A DNA stretch of 64,000 nucleotides from Mixophyes australis. Its lineage: Eukaryota; Chordata; Amphibia; Anura; Limnodynastidae. The stretch lies in contig JAVHZZ010000003.1 of assembly GCA_036250195.1 (NCBI GenBank), positions 297,133,565 to 297,197,564 on the forward strand. The letters are read 5' to 3'. A program made the translations under genes and the position numbers. Of this stretch, positions 12,950-22,458 are shown in pieces. How positions within the stretch are numbered: the stretch's first letter is position 1; every line of letters begins with the position of its first letter. The notes under the pieces are model-generated. The model did not search any database. It was not told the DNA's origin and worked only from the letters and a program-made list of their open reading frames with translations.

Positions 12950-13507
12950 AAACTCTCTGTCAAATTACCGTCCCAACTCTCAGGCCCTATGAGCCTCCAA
13001 GTTTCTGAAGAGAATTGCCTACACTCACCACAAACACTTTCTTTCCTCACACAATAAATTGGAGCCTCTGCAGTCAAACTTTCCTTCTCAACACTTCACA
13101 GAGACTGAGTTGACTAAGGTGGTTAATGATTTGATCACTGCTAAATCTAAAGGTCATTACTCATGTCTAATTCTCCTGGATCTCTCTGTTGCATTTGACA
13201 CTGTTGACCACTTTCTTCTCATACAGACGATACAATCCATAGGTTTTCAAGACACTGTCCTATCCTGGTTTTCATTCTACCTATCTAATCGCTCTTTAGC
13301 TTTTCTGGATCTACCTCTTCTCCGCTTCCTTAATCAGTTGTAGTACCACAAGGCTTAGTCCTTTGTTTTCTACTCTTCACTATCTATTCCACGTCTCTTA
13401 GAAACTAATAAATACATTGGATTTCTGTATCATCTCTATGTGGATGATACTCAAAAAGTTATCTATCCTCTCCTGATCTCTCACCATATAGCTATCGGTC
13501 TATTAAT
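12950..13507 (+). pseudogene. Non-LTR retrotransposon reverse-transcriptase fragment (L2/CR1-like clade)
   Basis: The plus strand encodes a broken stretch of a LINE reverse transcriptase. Recognisable blocks are a degraded EPLQSNFPSQHFTETELTK, then LILLDLSVAFDTVDHFLL (the AFDTVDH block), IGFQDTVLSWFSFYLSNR, and further on a frameshifted LYVDDTQ corresponding to the catalytic Y-x-DD box. The order and wording are those of L2/CR1/Rex-type vertebrate LINEs. Stops and frameshifts separate the blocks and the 3' part is missing. The fragment stops where a hAT-like terminus (CAGGGGTGTTCC at 13509) begins. It is a dead remnant in a GRM1 intron, on the strand opposite to the gene. Confidence 0.85.
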
Positions 13508-13508
13508 G

Positions 13509-14020
13509 CAGGGGTGTTCCAACCCTATTAAATATGTTGGAAACATGCCTTTTTTGTTCACCTATAAATAAATTTGAGAAAAATGTTTTAAAAATAAAGA
13601 AGAAACAACTTTTTTTCTCCCCATCGATTTGCTATGTCTAACCAGTTGTGGGACCAGTACACTAATACTCAAACATGGCAGAGCCTTTTCTCTTCACCAT
13701 GATCTTCCTGTCCTCCATGTCAGCACTTCTAGTGATCTGGACTAGTAAGAAAATGCTGAGGTTTAAAACATGTATTTTCTTCAGTGATATTGTTATATAA
13801 AACTTGATTACTACCCTTTCAGCCTGTTTTTTCCAATTGTCTTCATACTTTGGAAACATCTTTTTCACAAGTGTACAATGTAAGAATACCAATATTATGA
13901 ATAATAATTCCATAGGCGGTAAAACAAAACACAATGAACTTCTGCATTCACGAAAGACATTCATTACTAATTCTACTTCCCTTATTGTAGCTCCCTACTT
14001 GCCATGTGATTCCCTAGGTG
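13509..14020. mobile_element. Possible hAT-derived fragment starting CAGGGGTGTTCCAACC
   Basis: The sequence at 13509 has the CAGGGGTG start typical of hAT-superfamily ends and directly truncates the LINE fragment. On the minus strand 13662-13964 there is an open frame with a short KRKGSAMF-like basic segment that could be a transposase remnant, but no domain can be named. The opposite terminus and target duplication were not found, so the right boundary is arbitrary. Confidence 0.3.
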
Positions 14021-14784
14021 TCTAGTTGTTACTATTGTTAGGGGGAGTACTTACATTTATAAGCTGTGTGCAGTTAAGACTCAGCCCAGATGATCATGTT
14101 AAAATTCAAAATGAATGCATGTTTATATTTAGCGTGGGGCTGGCCAGAAGAGGAAGACTTTGGCATGAGTTGGTCAGCTTAACATGTATTGCAATATGTT
14201 GATCTATTTTTAATACAGAATACAGCTTCAAGTAGCTAATTTAGCATTAGTAGTATCTTTGGTGAGTGCAGATGATCAATAATATAGCAATGTTTGTTAT
14301 TTTTCATTTGATCCACTTTTTAAAATATGATTCAATTTTTTAACTTATTTAACCTAAAACATACACTGTGCTGACATAATTTGTGGATTAAACCTACCAA
14401 ATGTAAGAAATCATAACTGTACATTAACAAATGGAAAACTTGATCTCTATACTGGGCGCAGAAAGGTATATACATTAAGAGTAATATGTTTCTTCTAAAA
14501 GCAAGTTATTACAATTAACGTTAATTAAAATATTAATTTATACTTAAGAAATATACTGTACACCTAGTAAATATGATCAGGACCAATATATGGCCGTGTC
14601 TGCAATCTAGCATACAATAACATTTCCTTCTATGGGTTGCAGAAGATCTGTTTTGCTAAAGTGAAAACTAGTTCTTATCACTGAAGGAAAGGTGTGATTT
14701 AACACAAAAAAGTAAATTCATTGTACTTGTGCTGGTATTTAATGAACTGAGTGAGAAATGAGAAAACAGTAAAAGTGCCAGATC

Positions 14785-15017
14785 TTACACTATTCATGTG
14801 CAAGTATGCTTAAATTTCCTCAGATGCATAGGTTTATGGCGCAAGATGGCCACAAAGAGCAGCAGCTTGCATAGGGGAAACGTCAGGGATTGGGTAGAGT
14901 GAAGGCGCTCCTAGAGAAATACATAATAGGCTTACAAATGCATCTCTTTTGCAGAGCAGTATATAAATGAGGTTTCTTTTACATGAGTTAAAGGAGTGGA
15001 AGGGTGCATTTTCAGGG
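14785..15017 (-). repeat. Dispersed repeat copy, inverted relative to 16905-17140
   Basis: This segment is the reverse complement of the segment at 16905-17140. The match runs from GTGCAAGTATGCTTAAA through the region of CAAGATGGCCACAAAGAGC to GGGTGCATTTTCAGGGGT, with few mismatches in the central 200 bp. The two copies lie on either side of the GRM1 7TM exon. Translated frames inside both copies give the same peptide text only because the DNA is repeated. No family name can be assigned. Confidence 0.85.
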
Positions 15018-15362
15018 GTCCACACACCTCTCATACCACATAAGTCCAAACAAACATATCAAGCCCTTGCATAAGATTCTATAACCCTCCCCGATAGAAC
15101 CTGCCTTTATGGAATAGATCATTCACTTTTTGTAGTTTGTTCATAACAAGACAATCTGCCAGTTATATTGATGATGCTGGAAAACATATAAAAAACATTT
15201 TTTATAATTAAGTTAATAATGAAAGCTGGTAAAGCTACAGTAAATAAAATGTATTGTTTTCAATATCAATTATGAACATGCTTAATGTTTTTAAATATTC
15301 TGCCGTCATATAAAAGTGACCCCCGGAGATGTGATTAGTCACCGAACCTCCTGTCTACTTAC

Positions 15363-16293
15363 TTTGTATTCCCAGCATTGGGTTTCTTTCTTCTGAAAAT
15401 GCTGAGGAAAGTATTTGATCTGCAAGGCGTTTTTCCATCTCCAACATGCATACGTACAACATCCGAGGTGGTGAAAGCACTCCGAACGTTCCTCTCAGGT
15501 TTGGCAATAATAATATACATCTTGGGAGTGAACATACAGCTCAAAGCAACTGTGACACTAAGACTGACAGCAAATGATGTTGTAATAATCTTGTAATTGC
15601 TCCCAAAATAAATTGGGACAAATGCTAACCAGATGATACATGTAGTGTACATTGTAAATGCAATGTATTTAGCTTCATTGAAATTAGCTGGAACATTGCG
15701 AGTCTTGAATGCATAGTATGTGCAGCTCATAATAAGAAGTCCATTGTAGCCAAGAGGGGCCACTACACCTAGATTACTAGTATTACAGATCAAGTATACT
15801 TCTTTAATGCTTGGGTAAGAGAGGACTGGCATTGGGGGCTCCATAATAATTAAGGTAACCACCAAAGTAAGTTGCATGCTAATCAGCATTGAGGCAATGA
15901 TCACTTGGGCACAGGCACTCATAAAACGGGGTTTACGAGTACAGATCTTCTTCTTGCTTCCTGCTAGTATTCGGGCAATGCGATTGGTTTTGGTGACCAG
16001 TGCAGAGTAGCACATTGCTGAGGAGAGACCAACCAAGAGGCGTTGCAGGTAACAGGAAGTGGTGGTAGGCCTGGCTATTAGTGTGAAAGGAGAAATGTAA
16101 CCTAGGAATATCCCAGCCAGTATAATAAAGCAGAGCTCTCGGCTTGAAGATTTAACCACAGGGGTGTCTCTGTAAAGTATGAAAATCAAGGTGACAAACA
16201 TGGTGATAAGGATGCCAACGCAGGAAAAGGCCACAGCAATGATGGATTCAATATCTCTCCATTGTAGATATTTAATAACTATCGGTTCACAAT
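15363..16293 (-). CDS. GRM1: GRM1 exon encoding the seven-transmembrane domain
   Basis: This 931-bp exon encodes the whole heptahelical domain of mGlu1. The acceptor AG lies at plus-strand 16294-16295 and the donor GTAAGT at 15357-15362. The exon completes an Asp codon at its start and ends two bases into an Asn codon. Seven hydrophobic segments are visible in order, starting with SIIAVAFSCVGILITMF (TM1) and ending with LSVTVALSCMFTPKMYIII (TM7). Class C signatures include RDTPVVKSSSREL in the first intracellular loop, TKTNRIARILAGSKKKI after TM3, and NVPANFNEAKYIAF before TM6, a loop important for G-protein coupling. The RRKK basic motif follows TM7, near the point where GRM1 isoforms diverge. 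No stop or frameshift is present. The exon is flanked by two inverted copies of a dispersed repeat (see findings). Confidence 0.98.
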
Positions 16294-16904
16294 CTGTAAA
16301 AAAGAAAAAAATCATCATTGCTCTTGTGTATTTAGGAGTTTGTACTCATATATAGCTAAACATAAATATATTTTTGTTGTAATAATCCAAGGTAGCAAAC
16401 CAATATAGCAATAAGCAACACTCAAAAATTGTATTTAAATAAAAAAAATAAAAAATAAAAATGGTCTACAATGGGGGTAATTAACAAAGTGCACCCATAT
16501 GTACCACAAAATGCCTTAAGATTTTCATCGCTATTCCTCGATGGTCCATCTACCGCAATTCAAGGTGCAAACCAACTCTTTGCTTAGAAGTGTTGCTTGA
16601 TATACGAAGGATTGGAAGAAAGGGTTGGAAAAGTCTTGACGCCCACTGTGCAAAATTATGTCTCATATTAATCATGAGAGTGAGTGAACATCAGGAATTA
16701 CAAGTGGCATTTCTGTGTGTAAGAAGCATTTAGTTACATTACTGGCTATGTACCTGGACATGTGTTTCTCTGCAATATGGAGGTGTCAAAATGAGTTCCA
16801 ATAAAAGTATAGGAAGAGAACAGATCTCCACCAGCACAGAGTTTATGCAGAGTTGGTGTTTTTTGCACAATGTACGTGGCAATTTAACCCTCCACACAGC
16901 AAGA

Positions 16905-17140
16905 AACACCCCTGAAAATGCACCCTTCCACTCCTTTAACTCATGTAAAAGAAACCTCATTTATATACTGCTCTGCAAAAGAGATGCATTTGTAAGCCTA
17001 TTATGTATTTCTCTAGGAGCGCCTTCACTCTACCCAATCCCTGACGTTTCCCCTATGCAAGCTGCTGCTCTTTGTGGCCATCTTGCGCCATAAACCTATG
17101 CATCTGAGGAGCTTTAAGCACACTTGCACAAATTAAGGTG
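16905..17140 (+). repeat. Dispersed repeat copy, inverted partner of 14785-15017
   Basis: See 14785-15017: same sequence in the opposite orientation, about 1.9 kb away, upstream of the 7TM exon in the gene's reading direction. Homology begins near ACCCCTGAAAATGCACCC and fades after AAGCACACTTGCACAA. Confidence 0.85.
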
Positions 17141-17932
17141 CATGGTGGGACAAAATTTGTCCTCTAGAGGAGCCATTTTAGTGCTAAGTAAATGGCCTCC
17201 AATATCTACATGTCTACAATGTTTCATCATCAACAAATTATGACCCAAGGGAAACAAAGGATGGATTTGCATACTAATACAAAAATAATTAAAGTATTTT
17301 TAATAGTTGCTATATGCAGTATATAAATACATGTCCAGCAAGATGACATAATCAAGTCTAGAAATTAATCTTAAAATTACAGTAAGTAGCAATGTTAAGT
17401 TGGATAAACTTTGCCCCTAACTTACACAATAAAGAACATATTTTAATTTGTAATTAAAGTGCATCCATCAGACAGTAGAGGAAGACAATTTGTTGACTAA
17501 ATCATATTTATGAGATTTACTGATTATTTACTTATTTGAAACCATATTTCATGTTATGGTTTATCTTTGTTGCTACTACCTGAAAGCAGTCAACCCTTGA
17601 TGGGCAACAATCACCAAAACAATACAAATGACTTAATTCTGATTGTAGGCAATGGGGTAATTTTGGGGTTTACAAAGTTCATAATGCCTGCACAACCCTC
17701 CCGTCCATCCTTGCCGCTCATCTGCTTGCTGGTAACTCGGACTGCTGTGTGCAATGTGTGTGTGTACATGTATCTTGTTTCTGGTTGTGAGTTTATTTGT
17801 CTCTTTAAAATTTATATTTAAATATGTAACATGTTTTTAGTGTAAAAACTACAGTCACTGGTTAAAAAAATACAGAATACTACTTGCATAATAAATAAAT
17901 GTATAAACTTTGGTAAATAACAATTAAAAGCT
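17141..17932. other. GRM1 intron, nothing recognised
   Basis: AT-rich intronic DNA holding no feature that can be supported. Confidence 0.4.
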
Positions 17933-17935
17933 ATA

Positions 17936-18158
17936 GGGGCAAATTCAATTCTCGGCGGAAACGCCGAAAATCCTGCGGTCCGAGCACTATTACCGTTATT
18001 ACAGTAATAGTGCGTGGAAAAAACGTTAATACAGTAATTTTCTCGAAGGATTTCAGCTCGCAGCTCCCTGAGCCGCGAGCTGAAATCCAGCTAACTATTA
18101 CCGTGTTAACAGTAATAGTTTTTACGCGCCGCAGGAACCGGAGAATTGAATATGCCCC
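17936..18158. mobile_element. MITE with GGGGCAAATTCAATT ends, imperfect 3-bp duplication
   Basis: The left end GGGGCAAATTCAATT pairs with the right end AATTGAATATGCCCC. The flanking triplets are ATA and TTA, compatible with a mutated 3-bp duplication. The interior holds inverted blocks built on ACTATTACCGT and GATTTCAGCTCGCAGCTC / GAGCTGAAATCC. The copy at 19567-19765 carries the same blocks rearranged, so they are members of one family. Confidence 0.8.
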
Positions 18159-18410
18159 TTAGAGTTTTAGAATTTTCCTCTTGGATCTTATGTTTCAGAT
18201 TTATTACCCATGCAATGTTATTTCCAATGGTATATGCTAACATGTTGGAGTTACTGAGTTATTCTGTTTCTGAATTTTTATGACTGGGCTTTACATGCTC
18301 TGAACTGCAAGCCAGTCAACCTCGGATGTCAACTCTTCCTTAAGTGACACATATTTATTGCTCTGTTCATTTTTTTTTTATCTATCAAAACAATAAGGTA
18401 GCGACCAGAG

Positions 18411-18567
18411 CAGAGGCGGAACTAGCGAGCTGTGGGCCCCGGGGCAGGGAGGCAGGGAAGAGGGAACTGGTGTCCCTGTCCATCTGCATCTGCCACGCAG
18501 CAGGCCCCATTATCTCCATTGGCCCCGGTGCACGGCACCTACTGCACCAATGGTAGTTCTGCCACTG
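18411..18567. mobile_element. Short hAT-type MITE, second copy of the 8494-8659 family
   Basis: A 157-bp element from CAGAGGCGGAACTAGC to GGTAGTTCTGCCACTG, in the orientation opposite to the copy at 8494-8659. The flanks (GACCAGAG and CACCGGAT) share five of eight positions, so the duplication is decayed or coincidental. Noncoding. Confidence 0.75.
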
Positions 18568-19563
18568 CACCGGATGTCAAGCTGGCTATACACTTATGCA
18601 ATTTCAATTCAAATGCAATTTCTGTAACAATTAAAAGTCCTGATGAGAATGCCGATTCATGTGTGCACACCTACACAATTTACCTTCAGATCTGTTTATT
18701 TCTCATGACCAGATGTGATGTGTTTTGGTACAATAAAACACGATTGTGGTAGCTTACACATTCTTGCAATATCTGAACAAATGTTTGTGAATTGTGTGAT
18801 CTGCATGATAATTGCATAGATGTGTACTCAGCTTCAGCTACTGTGCAGATATAGTTTAAATTGCGTGGATTTTAGGTGGGTCCAACTCAAATTTTGTACC
18901 CGTGCGCAAGGGCATTTGGCTATGATTTTGTTATTATAAAAATATAGCATGGCCAGTTTAACATATCAAAAATTACTTAAATCTTCCTGAGTAGAATACT
19001 AACTTGAAAGTTTATTTATGATTTAACTTACTACTAGCTAATTTTAGGATGGATATATGGTAGTCAACCTCTGCCTTCTGCATAACAGTAACCCATGGTT
19101 GTGTGTAATTGACATACATTGAATCATACATTAATTCATGGCTAAATGTACCTACAAATAATGAAGCAAAGTTTTGATTACTTTTTTCTGTGTTTAATTT
19201 AATCAACAATATAGAAGGCAGAAAAGAACAGTAGGTTCATTTCAGGCTGAGATTCAGCAGGATGGTTAGCTAGAGAACAAACAATATGTATTGTGGCAGA
19301 TGCCGTTGATCAGTTATACATTAAGCAAATACGTTGTTGCACAACAAAATGGAAATGAAAATTGCATTACTATTCAAATTCACTACTTAAGCACACAGTT
19401 TGTTTAAGGTAATCTCCATCTGCTTGGCACTTTCTACAATTTCACCTTATGGTGTTTTTATGTTATCCTGATGTGAAACCTAACAGTCTTTTCTGTGAAT
19501 TATACAAAGTAGTTACTAACAAAACTCTATGCAGCCCAAGTGAATTTTTTTTATCATAGACTA
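18568..19563. other. GRM1 intron, nothing recognised
   Basis: Intronic DNA between two MITEs; no gene or repeat was recognised in it. Confidence 0.4.
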
Positions 19564-19566
19564 TTA

Positions 19567-19765
19567 GGGGCATATTCAATTGTTAGAATTGAAAAACTAC
19601 TACCGTTATTACGGTAATAGTTAGCTGGATTTCAGCTCGCGGCTCAGGGAGCTGCGAGCTGAAATCCAGTGAGAAAACTACCGTAATAACGTTTTTTCTC
19701 GCACTATTATCGTAATAACGGATCGCGAGATTTTCTGCGTTTCTGCCGACAATTGAATAATCCCC
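19567..19765. mobile_element. MITE with GGGGCATATTCAATT ends and 3-bp duplication TTA
   Basis: The element starts GGGGCATATTCAATTG, ends CAATTGAATAATCCCC, and is flanked on both sides by TTA (19564-19566, 19766-19768). TTA is the TWA-type target preferred by PIF/Harbinger transposases. The interior has inverted GATTTCAGCTCGCGGCTC / GAGCTGCGAGCTGAAATC arms capable of a strong hairpin, and ACCGTTATTACGGTAATAG repeats. Confidence 0.85.
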
Positions 19766-20033
19766 TTAGTTGGTAACAATTTTTATTGCCACAGCTATCA
19801 ATGGAGTCGTGGACAATGTTAAAGGTGTTAAAGGTGCCCCATACAAGATTTAGGGTTTATATCTCAATATTTATTCTAGCTACTCAAATCCAAAATACTA
19901 TATGTTGGCATGAACACAAAATCAGAAGCCATTTGTAGTATGTAATGTATTCATTGTAATGTTAGCTAATACTCAAGCAAGATTGACAAGTCTATCTTTC
20001 CTGTTAGTTATTTCTGTACTCAAATAAAGCAGG

Positions 20034-20166
20034 TGTGGAAAAGGTAACTAGAATAGGACCTGTTCAGCAGGGAGAAGTACAGACAGCGTAAATGATCCTG
20101 CTGTTACCTGGAGAAAGAAGTTTACACGCAGGTGCACTACATGGGTGTGATTGCTGTGGTGAGTGT

Positions 20167-20200
<34 letters not shown>

Positions 20201-20393
20201 AAAGGGTTGTGGGATCTTCTGGGCCGGACTTCCGATGCTGATTAGCAGCCGGACAATAATGAGGGATTGTGGGCTAAGCTAGTGTGTTCAGGAGCTATGG
20301 ATTCTTTATGTTTGTGGCATGCTATTTTATGCTGCAAATAAAATACTGCTTAAGAAGCCTGGAGCAAGGAATCTTTATTTGGTGATTACTACA
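20034..20393 (+). repeat. 5' LTR of the Gmr1-like element
   Basis: A 360-bp direct repeat partner of 30242-30583, starting TGTGGAAAAGG and ending in ACTACA (TG...CA ends). It contains a (TG)n run at about 20167-20198, absent or shorter in the other LTR, a TATAAAAGG box near 20198, and an AATAAAAT polyadenylation-type signal near 20337, in the order expected for a functional LTR. No clear tRNA primer site follows it. Confidence 0.88.
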
Positions 20394-20672
20394 AAGTCGT
20401 GTCATTGTCAGCCATTCAGACAACAAATGCTAAGTGATATTCAGAAAAAAAAAGGGTTTTTTTACTCATTTATTTCCTTTTTTCCCTTCTTTTTTCTTTG
20501 ATTGTTCCTCATTGGGAAGGTAAAATATAACAGCTGCTAGTTAAGACATTACAAAGGTAACATTTAAAAAAAAAGTTTTTGTTTTTTTTCAGTTATGGTT
20601 TTTTCCCCCTTTGCTTGTCAGTGTATGTTAAGGGAGTTGCAGTTTCACTATCCCACCAGTTTGCATGGTAAG

Positions 20673-21221
20673 ATGGAGGAAATCCTCAGAGCTTTAACTA
20701 ATGTGGCCTGTAAACAGCAGGGCCAAATGCCGAGGCTCAGGTGGAAAGTAACGAACTGGTGCGGGCAGAGCTCAGTCAGCTTAAAGTGAGCATGAACCCA
20801 CTGTCTTGTAAACGATGACCTTATAGGGCGACGTTGAGGCATTTTTATTACTGTTTGAAAGGACGGTGACATGTCTTAAGTGGCCAACAGGTGAATGGGG
20901 AAAGAAAGTGGCTCCTTATTTGATGGCGAAAGCTCAGCGGGTCTATATGGATATGCACGAACACCAGGCAGCAACTAAAGGCTGAAATTTTGGCGCGGAT
21001 AGGGGTGACAGGGCCAGAGAAAGCGCAACAAATTCATGAATGGCGATTTAGGCCAGGATCCTCAACGCTTGCCCAGCTTGCAGACCTTGCAAAGTTCACA
21101 AAAATTGGTTGGAGTCCAACCATAATACACCGGTCAGAATGTTAGAAATCCTGGCTATCGACCATTGCAAATGGAACCTAAGATAGGAGTTACAGAGATG
21201 AGTTCTACAGACTGCACCTCA
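20673..21221 (+). pseudogene. gag remnant of the Gmr1-like element, SCAN-like capsid segment
   Basis: The remnant opens with a possible start MEEILRALTNVACKQQGQ, then continues across frameshifts. A segment around 20838-20945 reads VEAFLLLFERTVTCLKWP, followed by GEWGKKVAPYLMAKAQRVY. It is followed by EILARIG, then IHEWRFRPGSSTLAQLADL. This pattern (FER...WP...W...L.P.L...AQ..Y, then FR...L..L) is that of Gmr1-family Gag, the family from which the vertebrate SCAN domain was derived. The frame is interrupted by several stops and by the hAT insertion at 21230. It resumes at 26466 with LFEELVTAIDRYY, showing that the insertion split one open frame. Confidence 0.8.
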
Positions 21222-21537
21222 GTTGTTTGTAGGGATGTGCACCGGCGACTTTTGGTGTCTTGTGTTTTGGATTCGGATTTTCGTGATGTTTTGGGTTTGG
21301 ATTTATTTCGCAAAACACCTGCCGAAAGGTTTTGGTTCGGATTTAAGATTTTGGATTCGGATTTTTTTTGAAAAAAGCATAAAAAGTTCAAAAATCAAGT
21401 TTTTGGGCTTATTTTCACTCCTACGCTATTATTAACCTCAATAACATTCAATAACAAGCATTTCCACTAATTTACAGTGTATTCTGAACACCTCACAATA
21501 TAGTTATTAGTCCAAAACGTTGCAAAGAGGTATCTTT

Positions 21538-22016
21538 CTGGACTGCGTAGTGGAGTGGTCCCCACAATATAATAAGAAAACCATCAACTGGTCTTAATCG
21601 CACCAATAAATGTACCTGGACTGCGTAGAAGAGTGGTCACCACAATATAAATTAAAAACCCTGAACTTGTATGAATCGCACCAATAAATGTATCTGGACT
21701 GCGTAGAGGAGTGGTCACCACAATATAAATTAAAAACCCTGAATTTGTATGAATCGCACCAATAAATGTATCTGGACTGCGTAAAGGAGTGGTCACCACA
21801 ATATAATAAGAAAACCATCAACTGGTATGAATCGCACCGAATAATGTACCTGGACTGCGTAGAGGAGTGGTCACCACAATATAAATTCAAAACCCTGAAC
21901 TTGTATGAATTGCACCAATATATAAATGTATCTAGACTGCGTAGAGGAGTGGTCAGGTCACCACAATATAATTAATAAAAAACCCTCCACAGCTCTGAAT
22001 TCCCCCCAAAAAATTT
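21538..22016. repeat. 78-bp tandem array in hAT copy 1 (about six units)
   Basis: Units begin CTGGACTGCGTAG at 21538, 21616, 21694, 21772, 21850 and 21932 and continue GAGGAGTGGTCACCACAATATA, then AAAACCCTGAA and GAATCGCACCAATAAATGTA. Spacing is 78 bp except for the last unit (85 bp, containing small duplications such as GGTCAGGTCA). The same unit is expanded to about twelve copies in the second hAT element. Confidence 0.92.
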
Positions 22017-22032
22017 CTGGACTGCGTAGTGG

Positions 22033-22066
22033 GGTGGCCCCGGTACCCAATTTGATACCGGGGCCA
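22033..22066. repeat. Perfect 12-bp-arm hairpin in the hAT left region
   Basis: GTGGCCCCGGTA and TACCGGGGCCAC flank a 10-base loop. The same hairpin recurs in each 533-bp unit of hAT copy 2, together with a near-identical second version. Confidence 0.85.
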
Positions 22067-22339
22067 CAATATAATAAATACACCTCCAAGTTCCAAGTGT
22101 AGTGTTTATAACATATTAACACTACACTAATTCTAGCACGTCAATACCTATTGTTTTAAATAATGACAGGGCATTTAACTTTTGATTTAATTTTTTGAAT
22201 TTGTTGACATTTTCTTTTACTTTTTGAACATGGCAAACAACTGTTGAATGGTCACATAATGCCAAAAAGATAGTTGCAAGATGGAATTGTCCTTGGGCCC
22301 ACCCACCCTTATGTTGTTGAAATAGGACATGCACACTTT

Positions 22340-22403
22340 AACAAACCAATCATTTCAGCGAAAGGGCCTACCAAACAACTATGGCTGAAATGATTGGTTT
22401 GTT
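22340..22403 (-). repeat. Perfect 20-bp inverted repeat just downstream of the hAT transposase stop
   Basis: The arms at 22340-22359 and 22384-22403 are exact inverse complements separated by 24 bases. The stop codon of the transposase frame is at about 22459-22461, so the hairpin would lie in its 3' UTR. In copy 2 (about 46585-46648) the left arm has diverged and the pairing is imperfect. Confidence 0.8.
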
Positions 22404-22458
22404 TGGGCCCCCACACCAAAAAAACAATTCATCTCTCCCTGTACAAACTAAACAGGCT

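Noticed and set aside
3913..15362. Alternative short-isoform GRM1 exon between the 7TM exon and the terminal exon
   Set aside because: The known mammalian short-isoform ending was looked for on the minus strand by eye and was not found. Absence cannot be proved without alignment.
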